Below, one piece after another: positions 16,320 to 24,560 of a stretch of 29,048 nt of DNA (position 1 is its first letter; every line of letters begins with the position of its first letter). This DNA comes from Oscillospiraceae bacterium. Its GTDB lineage: Bacteria; Bacillota; Clostridia; UMGS1883. The notes under the pieces are model-generated. The model did no database searches, was not told the origin of the DNA, and was given only the letters and a program-made list of their open reading frames with translations. A program made the position numbers and the translations under genes. The DNA is taken from assembly GCA_022508735.1 (NCBI GenBank), contig JAFLUQ010000011.1, positions 1 to 29,048 of the forward strand. Direction: 5' to 3'.

Positions 16320-19300
16320 ATGAGAAAACTCAAATCAGTTCTTTCTTTGATTCTCGCTCTCGCCATGGTCTTTTCGTGCCTCACAGCTATTGCGGCCGAC
16401 GAAGACGACGATTGGGAAGATGACAGGAATGACATTGTATCGGTGTTTTCCGATGTGGATGAAAACACCACAGTGGGAAGAGCCATAACACAGCTGGCTA
16501 TGCTCGGCATAATTTCCGGCTATCCTGACGGAACATATCTTCCCGAAGGCAGCATTACCCGCGCTGAGTTTGCGGTTATATGCACAAAGCTCAACAATAC
16601 GGCTAACGGCCTTCCGGCTGATGCCATAACAGGCTTCAGTGATCTGGACGGCGATGATTCCTACAGATGGGCCAGACCCTATGTTATGATGGCCGTTGGT
16701 CAGGGCATAATCAAGGGCTATGATGACGGCACCTTCCGCGCCGGACTCCCCGTGACCTATGAAGAGGCCGTAACCATGCTCATGAGAATGAAGGGTTACG
16801 ATACCATCTGCCAAAACGAAACCAAAAAACAGCAGGAGTTCGACTATAACCGCAGATGGTCTGTGGGCTATCTCACAGTTGCGCAGCAGGTCGGCCTCCT
16901 GACCTATACCACCAGAACCGATGAGGCTCAGACTCAGCCAGTTAACCGCGGCGATGTGGCTGTTCTGGCCAACAATTCCAGAAATGTCAACCAGGTTCAG
17001 GAGCAGGTTAACCAGCAGACTGGCCAGACCTCATGGACTGTTGTTCCCGGCGGTGGCGGCCCCGGCGGCGGCTCCGGCGGTGGCGGCGGCAACGGTTCCC
17101 TGAAGACGATCACCGGTACTGTTACCGCAACTTATATCACTACTCTTGACAGCGATATAAGCGAGCTTTCCAGATACGAGATCGTTCTCGACGACGACCC
17201 GAATAAAAAGACCTATGAGGTAAGCCCCAAAGTCATGAAAACCATCGACACATATGAGCTTATCGGCCAGAAAATAAGAGCCACATATGATGATGATGAG
17301 GACATGCTGACGGCTCTTGCCATAAACACGCCGGATAACAGCATCACAACCATTTATTCCGGCTATGTGAGCGACAGCAGTTATTACTATACCGGAGTTG
17401 ACTCTGACGGAAAGATAGAGTACTGCATCGATCCTGAAAATGAGAGATTCCGCACTCTTTCTTTAAGCGGCTACACAGTTATATACAACGGTAAATATGT
17501 TGACGATATCCACACCGCTGATCTTGGAGACCCTGACAGCCCATACTTCTTCAAGAACGGTAAGATTGAGCTCATCACTAACGGTTCTCGCAAAATTGCC
17601 AAGATATCCAACTACGAAACCTATGTTGTAAAGAGCCTCAACACTGAGGATGATATCATCAATCTGTATTATAAGACCGGTTCTGAGAGCCATCTCGACT
17701 TTGAGCCCGACGGCGCCAGCGGTGAATACTTCGTTTTCCGCCGCGGTACCACCAATATTGAAGAGATAACCGATCTTAAGAGGTATGATGTTCTCAATAT
17801 TCTTGAGTCCCCCGGATCTGCCAGAGGTACTGATGTGTATATCACTGAGGTTACCAGAAACAGTCTGACCGGCAGAAGGGTAACCGGTCGCGGTAAAGGC
17901 TTGGATAATGGCATCGAGCTCAACAACAAGCTATACCAGTATAACTATGAATACGTAAATTATGATCCTGAGACCGGCACAGACGAAAAGTATGATCTCA
18001 GTGTTGGTGACGAGGGAGTAAGCGTATACTTCGACCACATTGGCCAGATCGCGGCAGTGGCAGTCAGCGGTTCGTCTTCAGGCACAACAGCCTGGAAGTA
18101 CGGCTATCTGCTTACTATGACTCAGGACAAGGATACCCTTAAGAACAAGAGCTATGATCTGGAATTCTATATTTTTGACGAGTCAGGAAACAAACGCGAA
18201 ATCGGTTCCAAGTCTAAGGTCATTATTGACGGCACAAGCTATGCCAGCTCCAACAAGAACATTCCCGAGCTGCTGCGTGATTCGGCTGATATGGCTAACA
18301 GCGCTTATATGAGGGACAATTCCGGTGATGTTACCGGTCAGGAATTCCAACAGCCCATACGCTATAAGCTCACAAGCGCAGGTCTTATGGATGAGATCGA
18401 CACAGTCGCTGAGAACAGTAAGGTGACCAATGATGATCTGAGCTGTGATTTCAGCTATGACGGACTTCAGAAATATACTTCCAGCGGTACTCGCTTCAAT
18501 GATTTCTCCGTCGGCAGTGCAACAAAGATAATCTATGTTCCCGACCGCAGAAACGATTGGGAGGCTTACCAAATGGGAAGCTACAGCACTATGTTCACCA
18601 CTTCCAGAAGCTATCACGTTGAGGCATATAACATTGCTTCTACCAGCTCCGGAAACCGTGGCAGAGCTGATTTTGTGCTGATATACAAGACTAACGATAC
18701 AAAGTCCTTCAACTACAGATCCAGCTTCATGATCGTTACCGGAGTTAAGTACGGCGAGAGCGATAACGAGCTTAACAAGATCAGCGGTTACATTTGCGCC
18801 GGATCCACGGTTGGAACTTCGCCCAGAACTTATGACGTTGCCAGAACTATAACTGAGAGTGAATTCGATATGATCGGCCCCGGCGATATAATCCGCTTCC
18901 TGACCGATTCCAGCGGCGATATAGCCATAATCGATCATTGGTTTGATGCTTCAAGGCCCGTTCAGGATAAAGCTGCATCCAGCCTTGAAGACGCCATCTC
19001 TGCAAGAACGATGGTATATAAGTCCAGCACTGTCGGTGATCCCGAACCCGAAGATGACATCTCGGCGGGCTTCCGTTTGGCATATGGTACGGTAACTAAC
19101 CTTGAGATTGACGATAAATATATCACGGTTTCTCCCACAATTTCCGGCGACGATATTGACATGGAAACAGATGATACTGTTTCCGGCAACAGTGTTATCC
19201 GTCACAAGTATGCTGACAGCACGGTAGTATTCGTGAGAAGCAAAAACGGTGAAAATGTAAGCAAATCGACAATGGGACAGGCACTTGATGATTCCAGGTT

Positions 19301-19418
19301 CGACACTTATGCCGATGTTGAGGACGGCGCTACCCGCGTAATTACCTATACAACCGGCAATACAACAAGCGATACCAACGGACAGAACTACCTGAGATTT
19401 GTCTATATTGTCAAGTAA
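16320..19418 (+). CDS. SLH-domain surface (S-layer-like) protein
   Basis: Secreted protein of 1,032 residues from the ATG at 16320, which has aaaggagag upstream; a longer in-frame start at 16257 lies in the leader hairpin and lacks an SD. The signal peptide (RKLKSVLSLILALAMVFS, cleavage likely after AIA at 26) is followed by an Asp/Glu-rich stretch. SLH repeat 1 (about 40-95, with GIISGYPDGTYLPEGSITRAEF) and repeat 2 (about 103-160, with GIIKGYDDGTFRAGLPVTYEEA) are clear; a third at about 165-215 is weak. A glycine linker at about 233-248 separates them from some 780 residues of unrecognised sequence rich in Asp, Ser, Tyr and Thr. SLH domains usually bind pyruvylated wall polymers. A dedicated promoter and a strong terminator suggest high independent expression. 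Confidence 0.88.
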   Translation: MRKLKSVLSLILALAMVFSCLTAIAADEDDDWEDDRNDIVSVFSDVDENTTVGRAITQLAMLGIISGYPDGTYLPEGSITRAEFAVICTKLNNTANGLPADAITGFSDLDGDDSYRWARPYVMMAVGQGIIKGYDDGTFRAGLPVTYEEAVTMLMRMKGYDTICQNETKKQQEFDYNRRWSVGYLTVAQQVGLLTYTTRTDEAQTQPVNRGDVAVLANNSRNVNQVQEQVNQQTGQTSWTVVPGGGGPGGGSGGGGGNGSLKTITGTVTATYITTLDSDISELSRYEIVLDDDPNKKTYEVSPKVMKTIDTYELIGQKIRATYDDDEDMLTALAINTPDNSITTIYSGYVSDSSYYYTGVDSDGKIEYCIDPENERFRTLSLSGYTVIYNGKYVDDIHTADLGDPDSPYFFKNGKIELITNGSRKIAKISNYETYVVKSLNTEDDIINLYYKTGSESHLDFEPDGASGEYFVFRRGTTNIEEITDLKRYDVLNILESPGSARGTDVYITEVTRNSLTGRRVTGRGKGLDNGIELNNKLYQYNYEYVNYDPETGTDEKYDLSVGDEGVSVYFDHIGQIAAVAVSGSSSGTTAWKYGYLLTMTQDKDTLKNKSYDLEFYIFDESGNKREIGSKSKVIIDGTSYASSNKNIPELLRDSADMANSAYMRDNSGDVTGQEFQQPIRYKLTSAGLMDEIDTVAENSKVTNDDLSCDFSYDGLQKYTSSGTRFNDFSVGSATKIIYVPDRRNDWEAYQMGSYSTMFTTSRSYHVEAYNIASTSSGNRGRADFVLIYKTNDTKSFNYRSSFMIVTGVKYGESDNELNKISGYICAGSTVGTSPRTYDVARTITESEFDMIGPGDIIRFLTDSSGDIAIIDHWFDASRPVQDKAASSLEDAISARTMVYKSSTVGDPEPEDDISAGFRLAYGTVTNLEIDDKYITVSPTISGDDIDMETDDTVSGNSVIRHKYADSTVVFVRSKNGENVSKSTMGQALDDSRFDTYADVEDGATRVITYTTGNTTSDTNGQNYLRFVYIVK

Positions 19419-19437
19419 TTAAAGCACAAGTATTGCG

Positions 19438-19468
19438 CCCGGACGGCAAAAAGCCGTCCGGGGGCTTT
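19438..19468 (+). terminator. Intrinsic terminator after the SLH gene
   Basis: Ten-base-pair GC-rich stem cccggacggc (19438-19447) with gccgtccggg (19453-19462) around aaaaa, followed by a short T-containing tail (ggctttct). It isolates the SLH gene from rnc. Confidence 0.85.
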
Positions 19469-19505
19469 CTGTATAAAAGATGACTATGCGAAAGGAGAGA
19501 TACTT

Positions 19506-20258
19506 ATGAGACAGATTTTTGACGAGCTTGAGCTACGCATGGGGCACAGATTTGATGATCCCGAACTGCTTCGTACAGCCCTGACACACAAATCCTATGC
19601 CCACCAATATGGGGTCGAAAGCTACGAAAGGCTGGAATTCTTGGGCGATGCTATTCTTGGTTTTATCATCGCCCAAGAACTCTATCTGGACGAAAAATTT
19701 CCTGAGGGTATGGCTACCCGCATTAGAGCGACCCTCGTGTGTGAAGACACTTTGGCTGAGCTTTCCCGGGAGCTTAATATCAACAAATATGTCCGTCTCG
19801 GGACAAGTGCTGAATACGGCGGTGAACGTGAGCGCAAGTCTATTCTGGCCGATATGTTTGAGGCCCATGTAGCTGCGCTCTATCTGGAGGTAGGCATGGA
19901 GGAAACGCGAAAATACGTGCTTAGTGTCTACGGCAATCGTCTGAGCAAAGCTACAGACGGAAACTTTGTGGATACGGACTATAAGAGCCGCCTTCAGGAA
20001 AAGCTTCAAAGTAAACTTGGCAATGTTGTATACGATGTGCTTTCTGAAGTTGGCCCGGTGCACAACTGTGAGTTCACGATAGCTGCCGTCATAAACGGCC
20101 ACCGGCTGGGTGTGGGGGTCTCCAACAGCAAGAAGCAGGCTCAGCAAAACGCCGCTCACGAGGCGCTGAAGAAGATAAGTGTGGTGGAAAAAACAATTAT
20201 TGACCGGGGCGAAAAGCCGGATATTCAGCATATATTAGAGGAGCTGTTTAAGTCGTGA
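19506..20258 (+). CDS. rnc: Ribonuclease III
   Basis: Double-strand-specific endoribonuclease of 250 residues for rRNA and mRNA processing. The signature ERLEFLGDAIL is at 41-51, giving Glu41, Glu44 and Asp48. The second acidic pair is Asp116 and Glu119 in ILADMFEAHVAALYLE. The C-terminal dsRNA-binding domain (about 160-232) ends in the typical NSKKQAQQNAAHEALKKI. It begins with gaaaggagag before the ATG. The gene overlaps the following radical SAM gene by four bases. In many Clostridia rnc is followed by a radical SAM gene and smc; smc is not here. Confidence 0.97.
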   Translation: MRQIFDELELRMGHRFDDPELLRTALTHKSYAHQYGVESYERLEFLGDAILGFIIAQELYLDEKFPEGMATRIRATLVCEDTLAELSRELNINKYVRLGTSAEYGGERERKSILADMFEAHVAALYLEVGMEETRKYVLSVYGNRLSKATDGNFVDTDYKSRLQEKLQSKLGNVVYDVLSEVGPVHNCEFTIAAVINGHRLGVGVSNSKKQAQQNAAHEALKKISVVEKTIIDRGEKPDIQHILEELFKS

Positions 20259-21232
20259 ACATACCCATTTTTGTGCCCCATGAGGGCTGTGGGCACGACT
20301 GCGCCTTCTGCAATCAGCGCACCATAACCGGAGAGGCTGTAGCGCCAACGATCAGTGAGGCGAGGAATATTATAGAAAATTATATCTCCGGCGGCAGCGG
20401 AGCGGGGGATACCATTGCTTTTTTCGGAGGGAGCTTCACAGGTATAGATATGGATATGCAGCGGGCCTATCTTGCTCTGGCGCATGAGTATCTGCAGCGC
20501 GGAGCGGTGGGCGGTATCCGTCTGTCCACAAGGCCGGACTATATAGACGAGGAAAGACTGGGGCTGCTTAAGGAGTACGGCGTGACAAACATCGAGCTTG
20601 GTGCCCAGTCTATGGACGACGGTGTGCTCCGAGCTGTGAACCGGGGCCACAGTGCAGATGACGTGCGCCGTGCGTCGGCACTGATTTTGGATCACAGCTT
20701 CACCTTGGGGCTGCAGATGATGACCGGACTTCCCACCGACACGCCTGAGAAGGCAGCGGCTACGGCCCGGGAGTTTGTGCGGCTGGGGGCGACGGAAACC
20801 AGAATCTATCCCACTCTCGTCATGGAGCATACTGAACTGGCCACGCTTCTAAAAAGTGGGGAGTATGTGCCGCAAAGCGTGGAAGAGGCTGCGGAGCTTG
20901 GGGCTGAGCTGTACGGAATTTTCCGCCGGGCGGGGGTCAAGGTGCTTCGTATAGGCCTAAGCGACAGTGAAGGCCTCAAGCAGGGCTGCCTTGCCGGCCC
21001 TTATCATCCGGCTATGGGCGAGCTTGTACGGAGCCGGTATGTCCGTAACCAGCTGGAGCCGTTGGTCGAAAACGGGAAGCTGAATGTATTGGCCCCAAAG
21101 CGGTATATAAGCCGCATTGTGGGCAACAAGCGCTGCAACATAAATTACTTTCGGGAGAAGGGAATAGAAATGACCGTGCTCCCGGGTGAGAACGTAACCG
21201 TGAACGAAAAGGAGGGCATTGACTGTGATTGA
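20255..21232 (+). CDS. Elp3-like radical SAM protein
   Basis: Protein of 325 residues. The [4Fe-4S] SAM-cluster motif is Cys12-x3-Cys16-x2-Cys19 (GCGHDCAFCNQRTITG). The GGSFTGID block, the RPDYID motif and NIELGAQSMDDGVLRAVNRGH are typical of the Elp3/YhcC-like branch with a radical-SAM C-terminal domain. The specific reaction is unknown; the branch contains tRNA-modifying and uncharacterised enzymes. The GTG start overlaps the rnc stop (GTGA), a coupling often seen in Clostridia, so an RNA-related role is plausible inference. Confidence 0.88.
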   Translation: MNIPIFVPHEGCGHDCAFCNQRTITGEAVAPTISEARNIIENYISGGSGAGDTIAFFGGSFTGIDMDMQRAYLALAHEYLQRGAVGGIRLSTRPDYIDEERLGLLKEYGVTNIELGAQSMDDGVLRAVNRGHSADDVRRASALILDHSFTLGLQMMTGLPTDTPEKAAATAREFVRLGATETRIYPTLVMEHTELATLLKSGEYVPQSVEEAAELGAELYGIFRRAGVKVLRIGLSDSEGLKQGCLAGPYHPAMGELVRSRYVRNQLEPLVENGKLNVLAPKRYISRIVGNKRCNINYFREKGIEMTVLPGENVTVNEKEGIDCD

Positions 21233-21764
21233 TATAAGAATGGCCTCTGCGGCCGACGCCGCCGAAATAAGGGATATATATGCCCCCTTTGTCACCGATA
21301 CCGCCATTACCTTTGAGTATGATGTGCCGACAGTCGAGGAATTTGAGAAGCGTATAACGGGAACGTTAAAGCTGTTTCCCTACCTTGTGGCAGAGGTGGA
21401 CGGTCGTGTAGTTGGCTATGCCTATGCCTCCAGGTTCAAGGCCCGCGCCGCTTACGACTGGGCCGTGGAAACTACGGTCTACGTTCGCCGGGAATTTGAC
21501 GGCAGAGGAATCGGCAAGGCGCTGTATGCCCGGCTTGAAGAGCTGCTCGCTCGCCAGAACGTTACCAACGTAAATGCCTGCATAACCTTCCCAAACCCCG
21601 AAAGTATAGCCTTTCATAAACATCTGGGATATAAAGATGCCGCCCATTTCACAAAATGCGGATATAAAATGGGAAAATGGTGGGATATGGTCTGGCTTGA
21701 GAAATTCATCGGCGAGCATAATAACCCGCCAAAACCGTTTGTGCCAATTACTGAATTAATGTAA
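21225..21764 (+). CDS. GNAT acetyltransferase of the phosphinothricin acetyltransferase (Pat) type
   Basis: Acetyl-CoA-dependent N-acetyltransferase of about 179 residues. It matches the Pat/YwnH-like group: IRMASAADAAEIRDIYAPFV, then TAITFEYDVPTVEEF at the start, the acetyl-CoA loop VRREFDGRGIGKALYARLEELL, and the end block NPESIAFHKHLGYKDAAHF plus GKWWDMVWLEK. Family members acetylate methionine sulfoximine, phosphinothricin or related small amines; the natural substrate here is not known. The GTG at 21225 has ggaggg 8 bases upstream and is preferred to the TTG at 21219. It overlaps the end of the radical SAM gene by 8 bases and is the last gene of this group. Confidence 0.88.
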   Translation: MIDIRMASAADAAEIRDIYAPFVTDTAITFEYDVPTVEEFEKRITGTLKLFPYLVAEVDGRVVGYAYASRFKARAAYDWAVETTVYVRREFDGRGIGKALYARLEELLARQNVTNVNACITFPNPESIAFHKHLGYKDAAHFTKCGYKMGKWWDMVWLEKFIGEHNNPPKPFVPITELM

Positions 21765-21792
21765 AAATAGCCGACCTCAGGTTGGCTATTTT
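21764..21792. terminator. Bidirectional intrinsic terminator
   Basis: Twelve-base-pair stem (21764-21775 with 21781-21792, one G-T pair) with loop ctcag, A-run on one side and T-run on the other. It sits between the convergent acetyltransferase and glycoside hydrolase genes and can serve both strands. Confidence 0.85.
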
Positions 21793-21799
21793 GTTTATT

Positions 21800-23695
21800 T
21801 TAATAGAATATCGCTTCGCTTTCCTCCGGCGCATCGTCGGTGGGAGGCATAAGCCCCATTCTGATGTCGCAGAGCTCAGCGTGGGTGCGCGTCATGCCCT
21901 CGGTAAACTCGGGGTAGGGGCGGCCTGTCACGTCTATAAGGCCTATCTGGTAGTTTTCGCCGTCAAAGCGGCCCAGATACGGTTGATCGTTGTAGTTGAA
22001 ATAGTGCGCGCCAAGGCAGTAGGGGTGGGCGGCGCAGCGGTGCATATATCTACGGTAGGCACGGGCACGGTCCTCCTGATTGGCCACGGCCTGTATGCCG
22101 GTGGCGTCGAGGCCACGGTCAGTTGCACCAAAGTGAAACTCACCGATCATGACGGGCATCTGCACCATTTCCACCATGCGCTCAATGCTGCTCCACGGGT
22201 CATGGCGATAGCAATTAAAGCTGAATATATCGAAATATTCCTTGCCTGCCGCCAGTGCCGGAGAGCTGAGCCAGGCGTAGCGCATACCGAGATTGAGGTG
22301 GTTTTTGTCAACCTCACGCAGGGCAAGCGCGGGAACCTTCACAAACTCACGTATCATCTCGGCTGAAAGCTCCATAGTGTCGGCAGCGGAGGCCTCCGGC
22401 AGCGAACCGCTGATATCATCAAAGGAGGCGTAGTCCGTGCCCCATGCGGAGTTAAGGGTAGAAATGGTAACATATTTTTCCTTAAGCAGCCTGATGAGCT
22501 CGGCCTTGCTGTATAAGTCCTCGCCGCTTTCAAGGGTCATTTTTGCAATGTCGAGATTGTCAACAAAGGCCCAGTTAGGCTCATTTGACATAAAGTAACC
22601 TATCATATACGGGTCGTCACGATGACGCTCCAACTGCGTGGCCCAGCGAGCGCTGTCATCGGCGTAAGCCGGGTCGAACACATCAGGGAAGTCGCGGAAG
22701 ATGTACTTTCCCGCCCTCGGGAAGCCGTGAAGGATATGCACATACGGCATATGTGCATACTCGATAAATCGGTGGTCGCTCCAGCAGGCGATAGTGTTGC
22801 AGCCCCACTCGCGCAGGCGTCGCAGGTTCATCTTGCGCCATGCCTCATACCAGTTCTCGCCGAAGGCGCGGCTCAGATTGGCCTTGGTCCAGCTGTAGAA
22901 GTCTCCTTCGCGACCGATCTTTCCAGCCTCAATAAGCTCGCCGCACAGGGCGGATATACCGCCGATGTTACAGTCACCGTCCACGCCGACGCAGTCCGGG
23001 CCACAGCTATAGAAGGCATAGCCTTCAGGGTCCGCCAGCCAATACACTCCGCTCTCGCAGTGGAGGGAGAAATAGCCCGTAGGCTCAAAGCGTTTTTTCA
23101 GGCTGCCTCCGAATTTTCCGCAGCCTTCACTTGCGGCAGGAACCTCCTTGTCGTACTCAGCCCGGAGAAAAGCGATCATCTCATCGGCTGACTTGGTCTT
23201 GCCCGGCCAGTCCGCACCGGCTTTCTGGCCAAGTTCGTCTACCAGCGGCTCGCCCTCAAGGGGGAAGTCCGGCTTTTCGCTCGTTATATACAGAGAATGG
23301 ATATACAGCTTAACAGGCACCGGACTGCGGTCTGCTCCGACAGAGAATTTCGTGATCTTAGCCGGGTCAACAGGCCGCCCATGCACCACGGTTTTTAGCT
23401 TGCCGGGTGTGCGCTTAAGGAAAAGCGTCTGCCCGCGCACGGAGGAAATCGGCAGTGCCAGTCGGGTTTTGAGACCGGGCAGCAATCCCATTTTTATGCT
23501 TTCGGCGGCGTGTTTTTCGTCACTATCCCAAAACTTCCACAGCACACTCACGCAAACCTCCGTCATATTAGTCACGTCCATGACGATGTAATCCTCGTCG
23601 TGAGCATTTACGCCGAGGATGGTTCCGTTTTCGGAAAATTCTATCTCCCCGCCTTTTTCGGGGAACTCATATTCACCGGGGGTAAATTGTATCAT
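21800..23695 (-). CDS. Glycoside hydrolase, clan GH-A-like (agarase/beta-galactosidase-like), no signal peptide
   Basis: Protein of 631 residues. The first 135 or so residues look like a beta-sandwich domain (carbohydrate-binding or jelly-roll type), followed by a TIM-barrel part. YWLADPEGYAFYSCGPDCVG at about 218-237 resembles the barrel entry of GH50-type agarases and related GH42-like enzymes. The likely acid/base Glu372 is in GYFMSNEPNWAF and the likely nucleophile Glu519 in MPVMIGEFHFGATD, the strand 4 and strand 7 positions of clan GH-A. No signal peptide or membrane segment is seen, so it probably acts inside the cell on imported oligosaccharides. The family is a guess from motifs; the substrate is unknown. 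No transporter or sugar-regulator gene is adjacent. Confidence 0.68.
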   Translation of the reverse strand: MIQFTPGEYEFPEKGGEIEFSENGTILGVNAHDEDYIVMDVTNMTEVCVSVLWKFWDSDEKHAAESIKMGLLPGLKTRLALPISSVRGQTLFLKRTPGKLKTVVHGRPVDPAKITKFSVGADRSPVPVKLYIHSLYITSEKPDFPLEGEPLVDELGQKAGADWPGKTKSADEMIAFLRAEYDKEVPAASEGCGKFGGSLKKRFEPTGYFSLHCESGVYWLADPEGYAFYSCGPDCVGVDGDCNIGGISALCGELIEAGKIGREGDFYSWTKANLSRAFGENWYEAWRKMNLRRLREWGCNTIACWSDHRFIEYAHMPYVHILHGFPRAGKYIFRDFPDVFDPAYADDSARWATQLERHRDDPYMIGYFMSNEPNWAFVDNLDIAKMTLESGEDLYSKAELIRLLKEKYVTISTLNSAWGTDYASFDDISGSLPEASAADTMELSAEMIREFVKVPALALREVDKNHLNLGMRYAWLSSPALAAGKEYFDIFSFNCYRHDPWSSIERMVEMVQMPVMIGEFHFGATDRGLDATGIQAVANQEDRARAYRRYMHRCAAHPYCLGAHYFNYNDQPYLGRFDGENYQIGLIDVTGRPYPEFTEGMTRTHAELCDIRMGLMPPTDDAPEESEAIFY

Positions 23696-23721
23696 GGCTT
23701 TATCTCCTTACCTTAATAATA

Positions 23722-23746
23722 CAGGGCCGCCCGAGGGACAGCCCTG
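23722..23746 (-). other. Hairpin between the zinc-ribbon gene and the glycoside hydrolase gene
   Basis: CAGGGC (23722-23727) and GCCCTG (23741-23746) form a 6-bp stem with a 13-base GC-rich loop that could pair further. On the minus strand it follows the zinc-ribbon stop and is followed by tattattaagg, so it could be a weak terminator or a processing structure. A GH-specific promoter was not recognised, so read-through is possible. Confidence 0.4.
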
Positions 23747-23755
23747 AAAACCGTA

Positions 23756-24322
23756 TTAATATCCGTAGTAAAAATTGCTATAGCCTCTTTCCGGGCTGTA
23801 CTGAATAGAGGGGTTATCCAAAATCCCCTTAGTAATGCCGCTGACGGACATTACTCCCACCATAGAGATGAGAACAACGACCATGAGAACTATACTGATT
23901 CCGGCTATAATGAGCTGAGCCTTGGCCCAGTTGCGGCTGGTCTCGTCATATTTATTGTCAAAAGCCCACACAAAGAGCATAACTATGTATATGAGAGAAC
24001 CGACGCAGGGGATAAAGTTTATCAGGTATCGGCACACCCATGCGCCCAAAGACACAGGCTGACCTTCGGCCTTGGTCTCCAAAACGGGCTGCGGCTGTAC
24101 GGGCGGCACCTGAGCAGCAGCAAACTGGGTCGGTGCAGCCTGCTCGGGAACTTCCTGAACAGGTTCGTCGGCCGGCTCGGCCGAAAATTCTGTCACTTCC
24201 GGCTGAATTTCAGGTGTCTCAATCTGCTCCGGCCGGGGATCGGGGCCTTCTACTTTGCCGCCGCAGCTGCCGCAGAAGATAGCGCCCTCCTCGAGCTCGG
24301 CTCCGCATTTATTGCATTTCAT
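23756..24322 (-). CDS. Zinc-ribbon membrane protein with proline-rich linker
   Basis: Protein of 188 residues. An N-terminal double-CxxC zinc ribbon (CNKCGAELEEGAIFCGSCGG, residues 3-22) is followed by a Pro/Glu/Gln-rich linker (about 24-90). Two membrane segments lie at about 100-120 and 135-158, with the charged sequence FDNKYDETSRNWAKAQ between them. The tail is short and Tyr-rich. Such zinc-ribbon plus two-helix proteins are common in Clostridia and have no established function. It starts with gaggaggt before the ATG and has its own perfect promoter, divergent from ctsR. Confidence 0.85.
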   Translation of the reverse strand: MKCNKCGAELEEGAIFCGSCGGKVEGPDPRPEQIETPEIQPEVTEFSAEPADEPVQEVPEQAAPTQFAAAQVPPVQPQPVLETKAEGQPVSLGAWVCRYLINFIPCVGSLIYIVMLFVWAFDNKYDETSRNWAKAQLIIAGISIVLMVVVLISMVGVMSVSGITKGILDNPSIQYSPERGYSNFYYGY

Positions 24323-24356
24323 TAGAATTACCTCCTCTATTTTATTGCTGATATTA

Positions 24357-24385
24357 ATTATACATCAAGGGTGGTGGTTTGTCAA
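24357..24385 (-). promoter_or_regulatory. Perfect-consensus sigma-A promoter of the zinc-ribbon gene
   Basis: On the minus strand TTGACA (24385-24380), a 17-base spacer and TATAAT (24362-24357), 34 bases before the ATG at 24322. The nearest CtsR operator (24420-24436) lies about 35 bases upstream of the -35 box, so a shared influence is possible but not shown. Confidence 0.85.
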
Positions 24386-24419
24386 CTTGATTTGCAAAAA
24401 ATACCGCCGTTTTATCAAA

Positions 24420-24436
24420 GGTCAAAAAAAGTCAAA
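24420..24436 (+). promoter_or_regulatory. CtsR operator 1 (direct repeat)
   Basis: GGTCAAA-aaa-AGTCAAA: two heptamers separated by three bases, an exact match to the known CtsR box (RGTCAAANANRGTCAAA). It lies 19 bases upstream of the -35 box of the ctsR promoter. Confidence 0.92.
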
Positions 24437-24455
24437 TTTTTTTTCAAAAAAACTA

Positions 24456-24484
24456 TTGACAAAGTCAAAAAGGTGTGCTATAGT
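24456..24484 (+). promoter_or_regulatory. Sigma-A promoter of ctsR-mcsA-clpC
   Basis: TTGACA (24456-24461), a 17-base spacer and TATAGT (24479-24484). A further AGTCAAA half-site (24463-24469) lies within the spacer. A TATAAT at 24484-24489 is also present but would give a 22-base spacing. Confidence 0.82.
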
Positions 24485-24494
24485 ATAATCGCAA

Positions 24495-24517
24495 GGTCAA
24501 AGAAAGTCAAAGTCAAA
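24495..24517 (+). promoter_or_regulatory. CtsR operator 2 with an extra half-site
   Basis: GGTCAAA-gaa-AGTCAAA (24495-24511), followed at once by another AGTCAAA (24511-24517) that shares one base. It covers the expected transcription start, so CtsR bound here should block initiation. Confidence 0.92.
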
Positions 24518-24560
24518 AACATGAAAGGTCGAAATTTGTTGTAAAGGACTGGTAGGAAAA

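Noticed and set aside
17041..17100. GGC-rich tract as a DNA repeat or CRISPR-like element
   Set aside because: It encodes the glycine linker of the SLH protein in frame, and units are not of regular length.
18183..18938. Minus-strand open frame of 251 codons inside the SLH gene
   Set aside because: Antisense to the unrecognised part of the SLH protein. No SD or promoter was seen, and the plus frame is continuous from signal peptide to terminator.
24484..24489. TATAAT as the -10 box of ctsR
   Set aside because: It would need a 22-base spacer to the TTGACA. TATAGT at 24479-24484 has the normal 17-base spacer.
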